NCBI GenBank assembly: GCA_963663775.1
Contig: OY760624.1
Location: forward strand, 1,550,001-1,614,000
Source: G963663775 sp963663775
GTDB taxonomy: Bacteria; Bacillota; Clostridia; Oscillospirales; Butyricicoccaceae
DNA: 64,000 nucleotides
Reading direction: 5' to 3'
Shown here in pieces: positions 8,722 through 15,736 of this stretch; the stretch's first letter is position 1, and the number at the start of each line of letters is the position of its first letter. The notes under the pieces are model-generated. The model ran no database searches. It saw nothing but the letters and a program-made list of their open reading frames with translations, and was not told the DNA's origin. Position numbers and translations under genes: made by a program.

Positions 8722-8768
8722 GAAAAAAGCGCCCATGGGCATCCGCTTGCAACGAATTCCCATGGGCG
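8722..8768 (-). terminator. Terminator of the rodA-pbp operon
   Basis: An inverted repeat with arms GCGCCCATGGG and CCCATGGGC is followed on the - strand by a run of T (A run 8722-8728 on the + strand). Confidence 0.8.
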
Positions 8769-8778
8769 GGATAGCGAC

Positions 8779-10152
8779 TTAGGTATCACACAGTGCCCGC
8801 AGCACCGTGCCTGCAATCGTGCCTGCCACACGGCTGCCGCCGCCGCCGTTTTCCACCATTACCACAAAGGCATAGGGGTAGTCCGGATTGCGGCAAAAGC
8901 CGGCAAACCACGCATGCGGCGATTTGTCCCCGCCGACCTCTGCCGTGCCCGATTTGGCGCACAGCTCCATGTCAGGGAAGCGGTCTTCGCCGTAGGTTTC
9001 GGTAACATCTCCCCGCATCATGTCGGAAATCAGTTGTGCCGTTTCGGTTTGCAGCATGCGTTTGCCGTGTTTCTTGAGATACAAACTGGTGGGAATGCCG
9101 CCGGAGGTGGTGGTTTTTTCGACCAACTGCGGCAAAATCGGCACGCCATCACGTGCAATGGCCCCCATATACACCATTAGATTGGCAGGACAAATGAGGT
9201 CGTTGTGCTGTCCAATGCCTGCCCAAGCAAGGTTGCCGATGTCATTGTCGGAAAAATCCGCACTGCCTGCGGCGGTTTGGATGCCGGAAATGGAAATGCT
9301 GTCTGCAAGCCCTGCTTTTTCAAAATAGGTCTGCATGGTGTCTGCCCCGACTTCGGTGGCAAGCTGTCCAAACACGCAGTTGCAGGAGTTGGCGAGCGCA
9401 TCCTGAATGGTCTGCGTGCCATGCACTTCGGGGCAGGTGATGGTCGTATTGCCGATGTTTAGGCTGCCCGTGCAGGTGAATTCCCGTGAAAACAGCGTGG
9501 GATTCGTGTCGATTGCAGCGGCGATGGTCACGGTTTTGAACACCGAACCAGGGGTGAAAGTGGCGGACAAAAAGCGGTTGACATACACGCCGTTATAGCG
9601 GTCGCTCGATTCGATGTCCTCGGAAGACGGCGGATTTTGCGGGTCAAAGGTCGGGGTGGACACCATGCAGAGCACCTCGCCCGTTTCGTAATTGTACACG
9701 CCCACCGCACCCCGTGCGCCGTCCAGCGCTTCATAAGCGGTGGCGCACACGTCGGCATCCAGCGTCAAATAGAGGTCTTGTCCGCTGCCGAGCAGCTTAA
9801 AAGCACCCGTAATCGGATTATAGCCGGTCATGCGGTCGGCAAAGACGGTCTGCGCCCCCGTGCCGATGTTGCCCGCCGTATCGCCGACGGCGTGCAGCAG
9901 CGCACGACGCACGGTTTTGCGGTCGGCATAGGTGCGCCCGCTGTCGGTGGAGGCAGACAGCACCATGCCGTTGCGGTCCAAAATGCGGCCGCCGATGAGA
10001 ACCCCGTTGGAATTGTACAAATGCCGATTGGAAGGGAAGGATGCCCAATCCCCGCCGTCGGCAACAAAGCGAAAGCAAAACACCAATAAACCCAGCAGAA
10101 GCCCTGCCGCAAGCAGCAGACAAAGTGCCGCGCGTCGTTCAATTTTTCGCAT
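8779..10152 (-). CDS. Class B penicillin-binding protein (peptidoglycan transpeptidase), 457 aa
   Basis: One N-terminal membrane segment (about residues 10-32) is followed by an extracellular transpeptidase domain with all three active-site motifs: SVFK (S-x-x-K) after TPG, SCN in NSCNC, and KSG in AKSGTAEVGG. The length of 457 fits the short PbpA/MrdA-like class that lacks a long N-terminal module. The ATG at 10152 overlaps the stop of the upstream rodA-type gene as TGATG, and GGAGGA precedes it, so translation is coupled. It crosslinks peptidoglycan made by the partner RodA-type glycosyltransferase. The pair resembles the PbpA/RodA pairing of actinobacteria and many Clostridia. Confidence 0.9.
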   Translation of the reverse strand: MRKIERRAALCLLLAAGLLLGLLVFCFRFVADGGDWASFPSNRHLYNSNGVLIGGRILDRNGMVLSASTDSGRTYADRKTVRRALLHAVGDTAGNIGTGAQTVFADRMTGYNPITGAFKLLGSGQDLYLTLDADVCATAYEALDGARGAVGVYNYETGEVLCMVSTPTFDPQNPPSSEDIESSDRYNGVYVNRFLSATFTPGSVFKTVTIAAAIDTNPTLFSREFTCTGSLNIGNTTITCPEVHGTQTIQDALANSCNCVFGQLATEVGADTMQTYFEKAGLADSISISGIQTAAGSADFSDNDIGNLAWAGIGQHNDLICPANLMVYMGAIARDGVPILPQLVEKTTTSGGIPTSLYLKKHGKRMLQTETAQLISDMMRGDVTETYGEDRFPDMELCAKSGTAEVGGDKSPHAWFAGFCRNPDYPYAFVVMVENGGGGSRVAGTIAGTVLRALCDT

Positions 10153-11936
10153 CAATCTTCCTCCTCATAGGCTTCATATGCCGCGGAATCGTCGAGTTCC
10201 TGCAATTCACGGCGGGAGGGCAGGCGCACGGCAAAGGACGCATTCTGGCGGGTGTCGGTGGCTTTCAAAAAGGCGAGCAAGCCCCAGGAGGATAGCATCG
10301 CAGAGCCGCCGTTGGATACAAACGGAAAGGTTACGCCCGTCAGCGGCAGCAAATCCACTGCGCCGAACACATTCAGACAGGTTTGGAACACGAGCAGCGA
10401 GGTGGCGGCACAGGCGGCGATGGTATAGAAGCTGGAGCGTCCCGCACGGCAGGCACGCACCGCAAAAATGGCAAGCGTGATGATGGAAAACACCGCCAGC
10501 ACCGCAATCACCAGCCCCCACTCTTCACACAGCATGCCGAACACGAGGTCGGTGTCCGCCGCAGCAATGCGGTGCAGCCAGCCTTCGCCCGCCCCCATGC
10601 CGACCAGACCGCCCGAGGCGGCGGCAGACATCGTGCGTGTCTGTTGATAACCCGTGGTCGAGGCATATTCCCAAACATGTCCCCATGCCGCAAAGCGGTT
10701 GGCAATATACGGCTTGAACTTTAGCGCAAGCATGCCGGCAAAGACACTGCCGCCGCAGATAAGTGCCAAGGTTGCCCAGTCGCCTGAGCGCAAAAAGGCG
10801 ATGACCAAAAAGGTGACGAAAAAGATTGCCGCCGTGCCGAAATCGCTCATCAGCGCAAAGCAACCCATGCAGAAGCCGGAAAACAGGATGAACATGGTCA
10901 AATTGCGCCGCCGAAACAGACGGTCAAGCGTTGCCGCACCTGCCCAGACATAGGCGATTTTAATCAGCTCTGACGGCTGAAAGGAAAATGACCCAAAGCT
11001 GACCCAGTTGCGTGCGCCGTTGATGGTGTGCGCAAACACGAGCGTGAACCCAAACAGCAGCACCGCAAGGATGACCGCCAACGGGCGCAGACGCACCGCA
11101 CGCTGCAAATTGCGCAGCTGCACCACAATCAGCAGGAAGAACAGCACGCCCAGCACCACCGCAAAGAACTGCTTGCCCAAGGCATCGGGGGCAGAGGATG
11201 CCGTCACGGCGATGGACAGCGTGGTGAGGAAAAAGGCGATGGTTTCCATCTCAAAGCCGATGCGGCGCAGGGCACGCAGCAGCAGATAATAGGTCCATTC
11301 CAGTGCCATCAGCCCCAAGAATACCGCAGGCACAACGGCGGTCAAGTCCGCCCCCTTGGCGATGATGAGCTGCACGGCGGTTAGAATCTGAAACAGCGTC
11401 AGCAGAAACAGCATGCCCCAAGGGGACACGGGCGTGTCATTTTCACGGCGATGGCGCAGGTTTTCCTGCTTTTCCTGTGCGGAAACCGCCTCCAGCACAC
11501 AGGGTATACCGCCGAAGGAAATGGTTTCCCCCTCCGTAACCAACGCCTCGCCTTCGATGGGTATTTCGTCAATCGTGGTGCCGACCTTGGACTGCAAATC
11601 ATAGAGCATCCATGTGCCGTCCTCGTCACGGATGAGGGCGGCATGGGTGCGTGACACCGAGGGGTAAGACAGCTCGACATCGGCGCTGTGGCTGCGGCCG
11701 ATGATGTTTTCCCAATGGGTCAGCGGCACACGCTCGCCGCTTGGCAGGCGCAGATATGCCCACAATTCGGGTTCACTGCGCACCTGCAGGAGCGAGCGAA
11801 TCGCCGTAATCAAAATGCCCATGGCAAGCACCGGAAAAGCGAACCGTGTCACGGCGGTATACCAAAGTCCAGCGAGCGGATATTTTGTGAAAAATGTAAT
11901 CAAGGTGTCCATAAGCGGCTGTAATGCGTCAATCAT
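10152..11936 (-). CDS. RodA/FtsW/SpoVE-family polymerase with N-terminal FHA domain, 594 aa
   Basis: The ATG at 11936 is preceded by AAAGGGAGGG; longer in-frame readings would run through the promoter. One membrane helix (about 20-40) is followed by an FHA domain at about residues 60-145 (GRSHSADVELS, VSRTHA, DLQSKVGT), which binds phosphothreonine. Then come about ten membrane segments of the SEDS family with the typical signatures FQPSELIKI, GMGAGEGW and PFVSNGGSAML. SEDS proteins polymerise glycan strands from lipid II. The FHA fusion implies control by a Ser/Thr kinase (PASTA/PknB type), which is not in the window. It is translationally coupled to the PBP downstream. Confidence 0.92.
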   Translation of the reverse strand: MIDALQPLMDTLITFFTKYPLAGLWYTAVTRFAFPVLAMGILITAIRSLLQVRSEPELWAYLRLPSGERVPLTHWENIIGRSHSADVELSYPSVSRTHAALIRDEDGTWMLYDLQSKVGTTIDEIPIEGEALVTEGETISFGGIPCVLEAVSAQEKQENLRHRRENDTPVSPWGMLFLLTLFQILTAVQLIIAKGADLTAVVPAVFLGLMALEWTYYLLLRALRRIGFEMETIAFFLTTLSIAVTASSAPDALGKQFFAVVLGVLFFLLIVVQLRNLQRAVRLRPLAVILAVLLFGFTLVFAHTINGARNWVSFGSFSFQPSELIKIAYVWAGAATLDRLFRRRNLTMFILFSGFCMGCFALMSDFGTAAIFFVTFLVIAFLRSGDWATLALICGGSVFAGMLALKFKPYIANRFAAWGHVWEYASTTGYQQTRTMSAAASGGLVGMGAGEGWLHRIAAADTDLVFGMLCEEWGLVIAVLAVFSIITLAIFAVRACRAGRSSFYTIAACAATSLLVFQTCLNVFGAVDLLPLTGVTFPFVSNGGSAMLSSWGLLAFLKATDTRQNASFAVRLPSRRELQELDDSAAYEAYEEED

Positions 11937-11985
11937 AGGGGCAAAGCCCTCCCTTTCTGCGAATGCAGGATTTTTGTGCTTCTCT

Positions 11986-12013
11986 ATTATAGCACAGATG
12001 TGCGCCAAGTAAA
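11986..12013 (-). promoter_or_regulatory. Promoter of the rodA-pbp operon
   Basis: On the - strand: TTTACT (12008-12013), 16-base spacer, and TATAAT (11986-11991) preceded by TGC, an extended -10 element. Confidence 0.65.
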
Positions 12014-12030
12014 GACACGATATGGGCACA

Positions 12031-12063
12031 AAAAAACTGCCGCCTTTTTCCTCAAGACGGCAG
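12031..12063 (-). terminator. Terminator of the niacin transporter gene
   Basis: On the - strand an 8-bp stem (CTGCCGTC/GGCGGCAG) is followed by six T. It lies 16 bases after the stop codon. Confidence 0.85.
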
Positions 12064-12078
12064 AAATCAACAGGGGGA

Positions 12079-12642
12079 TTATTGGGTGCGGAGCACCTGT
12101 TGCAGGGGCTTCCAAATCATCAGCGAAATCGTGAAATCCACCAAGGAATGGACAAACGTACCCACGCCTACGAGCAGCGCAATGATGCGAATCAGTTCAC
12201 TGGTTTCCATGCCGCGTCCAAAATAGAACGGCATAACCACGAGAACCTCGCCGAGGGCATGGATGATGCTCAGCCAAATCGCCATGGTGAACAGGCGTGG
12301 CATGCGATGAATCATAGGAATCGAAAAGTTCATCATCTGCGGACGATTTTGCAGATATAGTGCGCCAATGGTCACGAAAACCACTTGGGACAGCGCACGC
12401 AGCACCACCGCCAGCGGAAACCCGCCCAAAAAGAAGCCGAGCGTTGTGCCGAGCGAAACCGCCACCGCAACGGGAGTGGAAATAAACATGGCGATGAACA
12501 GCGCAACATGGCTGGCGAGCGTGAAGGACATGGGGTCGAGCACCACTTTGATGGGCATAAACATGGGAATGATGATGCCAACGGCGCACAAAAGTGCAGC
12601 AATCACCATGTGATACAGCTTGTGGCTGGAGGAGGAGTGCAT
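12079..12642 (-). CDS. niaX: Probable ECF transporter S component for niacin (NiaX-like), 187 aa
   Basis: A small very hydrophobic protein with about five to six membrane segments, in the size range of ECF S components; the start of the conserved region (ALLCAVGIIIPMFMPIKVVLDPMSFTLASHV) resembles this class. The ATG at 12642 has AAAAGGCAGG upstream; an upstream GTG at 12675 has no ribosome site. Substrate assignment rests on context: the next gene upstream is a NiaR repressor, and a palindromic site overlaps the transcription start. S components give specificity to a shared ECF ATPase/T module, which is not in this window. Alternative: another vitamin S component. Confidence 0.72.
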   Translation of the reverse strand: MHSSSSHKLYHMVIAALLCAVGIIIPMFMPIKVVLDPMSFTLASHVALFIAMFISTPVAVAVSLGTTLGFFLGGFPLAVVLRALSQVVFVTIGALYLQNRPQMMNFSIPMIHRMPRLFTMAIWLSIIHALGEVLVVMPFYFGRGMETSELIRIIALLVGVGTFVHSLVDFTISLMIWKPLQQVLRTQ

Positions 12643-12694
12643 AGTCAGATACCTGCCTTTTCGTTTTAAAATCACAGTGGCTTGTCACAATAGG

Positions 12695-12704
12695 TGTCAT
12701 GACA
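12695..12704. promoter_or_regulatory. Putative NiaR operator
   Basis: The perfect palindrome TGTCATGACA lies about 13 bases downstream of the -10 box of the niaX promoter. CTTGTCA and TGACAAG also form a wider inverted repeat around it (12681-12706). The position suits a repressor roadblock. Confidence 0.5.
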
Positions 12705-12716
12705 AGTGTCGTGATT

Positions 12717-12745
12717 ATTATACCGACAGGGCGGGCGGTTGTCAA
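12717..12745 (-). promoter_or_regulatory. Consensus promoter of niaX
   Basis: On the - strand: exact TTGACA (12740-12745), 17-base spacer, exact TATAAT (12717-12722). Such a perfect promoter implies that expression is set by repression. Confidence 0.92.
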
Positions 12746-12771
12746 TCGCTTTTTTCGGCAAAGTGCGAAAA

Positions 12772-13302
12772 TCAGTCGATATGCTCTCCAAACAGCAGTC
12801 CACGCTCGAGCAGGGCGGCGGTAATGCGCTGCATGGTTTGGCTGTCTGCACAGCGGATACGGTGCAGATGGACGCCGTCTGTCAAGTCGCACAGCGGTTT
12901 TGCACTGGAATTTTGCAGCTTTTGCAGGAATAAATCTGCATCATAGCGGGAAGAAATGTGCAGCGGCGCACAGATTTGCCCATAAACCGAGTGTGCCACG
13001 GTGACATCCAGCAGCGTGCCGCCCAAATCCACAATTGTATAAATTTCTTCCTGCAAGCGGTCTTCGTCATGCGTGCAGGCAATGGTCTGTTCATATCCCT
13101 GTTCGTCCTGCGCCACAGGGTCGAGGACATAGCCGCGCGGGGTGGCGGTGATGCTGCTGCCGCTGGCACGCAGCAGGGCAATGTCCCCCACAATCAGCTG
13201 ACGGCTGACCGAAAAATGGGCAGCCAAGGCACTGGCACTGACGGGGCTGTCACTTTGCGCAAGCAGTGCGACAAGTTGGATGCGGCGTTCAGAAGCGGTC
13301 AT
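12772..13302 (-). CDS. niaR: NiaR-type niacin-responsive transcriptional repressor, 176 aa
   Basis: The N-terminal winged helix (about residues 1-60; RRIQLVALLAQSDSPVSASALA, then VSRQLIVGDIALLRASG) is of the HTH_11 type. The C-terminal 3H domain is marked by conserved His in YTIVDLGGTLLDVTVAHSVYG, PLHISSRYD and DGVHLHRI, which bind metal and nicotinate in the NiaR/YrxA family. ATG 13302 follows TTGGAGGAT. It is transcribed from its own promoter and sits upstream of niaX, its likely target. NiaR represses NAD precursor uptake and synthesis genes when niacin is plentiful. Confidence 0.9.
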   Translation of the reverse strand: MTASERRIQLVALLAQSDSPVSASALAAHFSVSRQLIVGDIALLRASGSSITATPRGYVLDPVAQDEQGYEQTIACTHDEDRLQEEIYTIVDLGGTLLDVTVAHSVYGQICAPLHISSRYDADLFLQKLQNSSAKPLCDLTDGVHLHRIRCADSQTMQRITAALLERGLLFGEHID

Positions 13303-13336
13303 AATAGTAGAATCCTCCAAGTAGTTTTTTCTTTTC

Positions 13337-13365
13337 ACTATACCGAAAAAGCACGAAAATTGCAA
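13337..13365 (-). promoter_or_regulatory. Promoter of niaR
   Basis: On the - strand: TTGCAA (13360-13365), 17-base spacer, TATAGT (13337-13342). Confidence 0.7.
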
Positions 13366-13368
13366 GCC

Positions 13369-13395
13369 AAAGGGCACCGCACAAGCGATGCCCTT
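13369..13395 (-). terminator. Hairpin after the EF-G-like gene, possible terminator
   Basis: A stem with arms AAGGGCATCGC and GCGGTGCCCTT (one G-T pair) and a TTGT loop lies 30 bases after the stop codon. The T run on the - strand is short (TTT), so termination may be partial. It directly abuts the niaR -35 box. Confidence 0.5.
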
Positions 13396-13424
13396 CGTAT
13401 CATAAGAAGGATTGCGGGAATGGT

Positions 13425-15497
13425 TCAATCCTCGATGCGATGCTGATTTTCGGCAATGATGCGCTCCTGTACAGCGGCAGGGGCTTCATCATAGCGTACA
13501 AAGGCGGCGGCGAAGCTGCCGCAGCCATGGGTCATGGCACGCAGGGAAATGGCATAATCGGTGATTTCGGACTGGGGTGCTTCCGCCAAAATTTCCTGTT
13601 CGCCGCCCTCTAAGGGATTCATGCCCAAAATGCGGCCACGGCGTTTGTTGAGGTCGCCGATGACATCGCCCATGTAGTCCTCAGGAACGACAACAGAGAG
13701 GGCAGAAATCGGCTCAAGCAGTACGGGATTTGCCTGCGGAATACCAGATTTGTATGCCAAACGGGCTGCCATTTTAAAGGAAAGCTCGTTGGAATCCACA
13801 TCATGATAGGAGCCGTCGGTCAAAATCGCTTTCAGCCCCACCATCGGATAGCCCGCTAATGTGCCGTGCTCCATTGCCTCATGGATCCCCTTTTCTACCG
13901 CAGGATGGAAGTTTTTCGGCACAGAACCGCCAAAAACCTTTTCTTCAAAGAGGAAATCGCCCTCGGCATAGGGTTCAAACTCCATTTTGACATGTCCATA
14001 TTGACCGTGCCCGCCGGATTGCTTCTTGTGCTTGCCTTCAGTTGCCACCTTTTTGCGGATGGTTTCACGATAGGGGATGATGGGGGCTTCCAGTGTCACT
14101 TCCACGCCGAATTTTGCGGCAAGCTTGCTGCAAAGCACCTCCAAATGGATGTCGCCCATGCCGGAAAGCAGCTCCTGCTTGGTTTCCGATTGAAATTGCA
14201 GGGTGAAGCTGGGGTCTTCGTCATGCAACTTTGCAAAGCCTGCGGCGATTTTTTCCTCCGTGCCCTTGACTTTGGGCACAATCGCCTGCGTGTAGCAGGG
14301 CGGTGCCGGTTCGATGGGGTCCAGCTGAATGCGGCGCACGCTCATGGAAAGGGTGTCCCCCGTGTGGGTGGCAGTCAGTTTGGATACTGCACCGATGTCG
14401 CCGCAGCCAATCACAGGTGCTTCGGTGGTCTTTTTGCCGCAAACACTGTAGAGATGCGACAGTTTTTCGCACACATCCATCCGCTTGTTGGACAGGTTCA
14501 TGTCGTGCTTGACCTCGCCGCTCATCACCTTGAAGAAGGACAGGCGGCCGTATTGGTCAGAAAGCGTTTTGAACACAAAGGCGCTGGCAGAGCCGTTGGG
14601 CGAACAGGGGATTTCAATGAGTTCGCCCTTTTCATCCTCGCATACCTCGGGCAGCATTTCATCGGGGGACGGCATATAGTCCACAATGCCCTTTAGTAAG
14701 GCATACGAGCCGACATTCACCGCCGCTGAGCCGCAGAACACGGGTGCGATGACCATGTCGAGCACGCCTTGGCGGATGCCTGCAATCAGTTCATCATCGG
14801 AAAATTCATCGCCCGCAAAATAGCGTTCCATCAATACTTCGGAAAGCTCCGCCACATTTTCGCACAGTGCGGCACGGTGCTGCTCCACACGGTCACGCAT
14901 TTCGTCCGGAATCGGTACCTCCAGACGCTGTGTGCCTGCCATGCGATAGGCTTTGCGCAGCACGCAGTCCACAATGCCGACTGCCTCACGGTCGCCCTCA
15001 AAAATCGGAATCACAACGGGGCACACCGAAACGCCAAATGCCTTTTGCAGCTTGTGCAGGGCGGTGTAATAGTCAGAATGCTCCTCGTCAATGCGTGAAA
15101 TATAGAACAGACGGGGCAACTGCTGTTCGCCCACGCGTTTCCATGCCTTTTCTGTGCCGACGCTGGGACCGGACTTGCCGGGAACCACAATCAGACCGCT
15201 CTCCGCCACCCGCAGGGCACTGAGTACCTCGCTCTCGAAATCAAAGAATCCGGGGGTGTCCAGCAGATTGATTTTGCTGCCCAGAAAGGTGGTCGGCGCA
15301 AGTGCCGTGCTGATAGAGAACTGCCGGCGGATTTCTTCGGGGTCATAGTCGCAGACGGTGGTGCCGTCCGAGATTTTCCCCAAGCGGTCGGTGGTGCCGG
15401 CTGTAAACAGCAGACTTTCCACAAGCGAAGTTTTTCCGTCCCCGCCATGCCCCATGACGCAGACGTTTCTGATTTGGTTCACCGGAAAAATAGCCAT
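13425..15497 (-). CDS. EF-G-like translational GTPase paralogue, 690 aa
   Basis: Full-length EF-G architecture: GTPase domain with G1 GHGGDGKTS (about 16-24), switch II DTPGF, then beta domain II, domain III, domain IV (GGHGQYGHVKMEFEP) and the domain V region (EPISALSVVVPEDYMGDVIGDL, split here by family convention). The G4 motif, usually NKxD, reads SRID. The usual AHIDAGKTT of canonical EF-G is replaced by GHGGDGKTS, typical of the second EF-G-like class found in Clostridia, actinobacteria and others. It is unlikely to be the housekeeping EF-G, which normally sits with rpsL/rpsG/tuf. Its exact role is unknown; ribosome rescue or stress translation are possibilities. Confidence 0.85.
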   Translation of the reverse strand: MAIFPVNQIRNVCVMGHGGDGKTSLVESLLFTAGTTDRLGKISDGTTVCDYDPEEIRRQFSISTALAPTTFLGSKINLLDTPGFFDFESEVLSALRVAESGLIVVPGKSGPSVGTEKAWKRVGEQQLPRLFYISRIDEEHSDYYTALHKLQKAFGVSVCPVVIPIFEGDREAVGIVDCVLRKAYRMAGTQRLEVPIPDEMRDRVEQHRAALCENVAELSEVLMERYFAGDEFSDDELIAGIRQGVLDMVIAPVFCGSAAVNVGSYALLKGIVDYMPSPDEMLPEVCEDEKGELIEIPCSPNGSASAFVFKTLSDQYGRLSFFKVMSGEVKHDMNLSNKRMDVCEKLSHLYSVCGKKTTEAPVIGCGDIGAVSKLTATHTGDTLSMSVRRIQLDPIEPAPPCYTQAIVPKVKGTEEKIAAGFAKLHDEDPSFTLQFQSETKQELLSGMGDIHLEVLCSKLAAKFGVEVTLEAPIIPYRETIRKKVATEGKHKKQSGGHGQYGHVKMEFEPYAEGDFLFEEKVFGGSVPKNFHPAVEKGIHEAMEHGTLAGYPMVGLKAILTDGSYHDVDSNELSFKMAARLAYKSGIPQANPVLLEPISALSVVVPEDYMGDVIGDLNKRRGRILGMNPLEGGEQEILAEAPQSEITDYAISLRAMTHGCGSFAAAFVRYDEAPAAVQERIIAENQHRIED

Positions 15498-15589
15498 ATG
15501 TCACACACTCCTAGCATCTGCAAAAACAGCAGTTCATAATGTTATCGGTAGATGGTAGCGGAATTTGATAAGTTTTCCACTTCATGGCT

Positions 15590-15618
15590 ATTATACACTA
15601 TTTTGTTTGTAGTTGCAA
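15590..15618 (-). promoter_or_regulatory. Promoter of the EF-G-like gene
   Basis: On the - strand: TTGCAA (15613-15618), 17-base spacer, TATAAT (15590-15595), about 93 bases before the start codon. Confidence 0.75.
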
Positions 15619-15688
15619 TGTATTTTATGTGTATTACACACAATTCGTTTTCTCGGCAAGAAATGGATTTCCGACAGCAAAACGAAAC

Positions 15689-15723
15689 AAAAAAAGCCGC
15701 AGCGGGGGTTCGTCCGCTGCGAC
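15689..15723 (-). terminator. Terminator of the rlmB/P-type-like operon
   Basis: On the - strand GTCGCAGCGG pairs with CCGCTGCGGC, followed by seven T, 14 bases after the stop codon. Confidence 0.88.
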
Positions 15724-15736
15724 AGGGCAAATCAAG

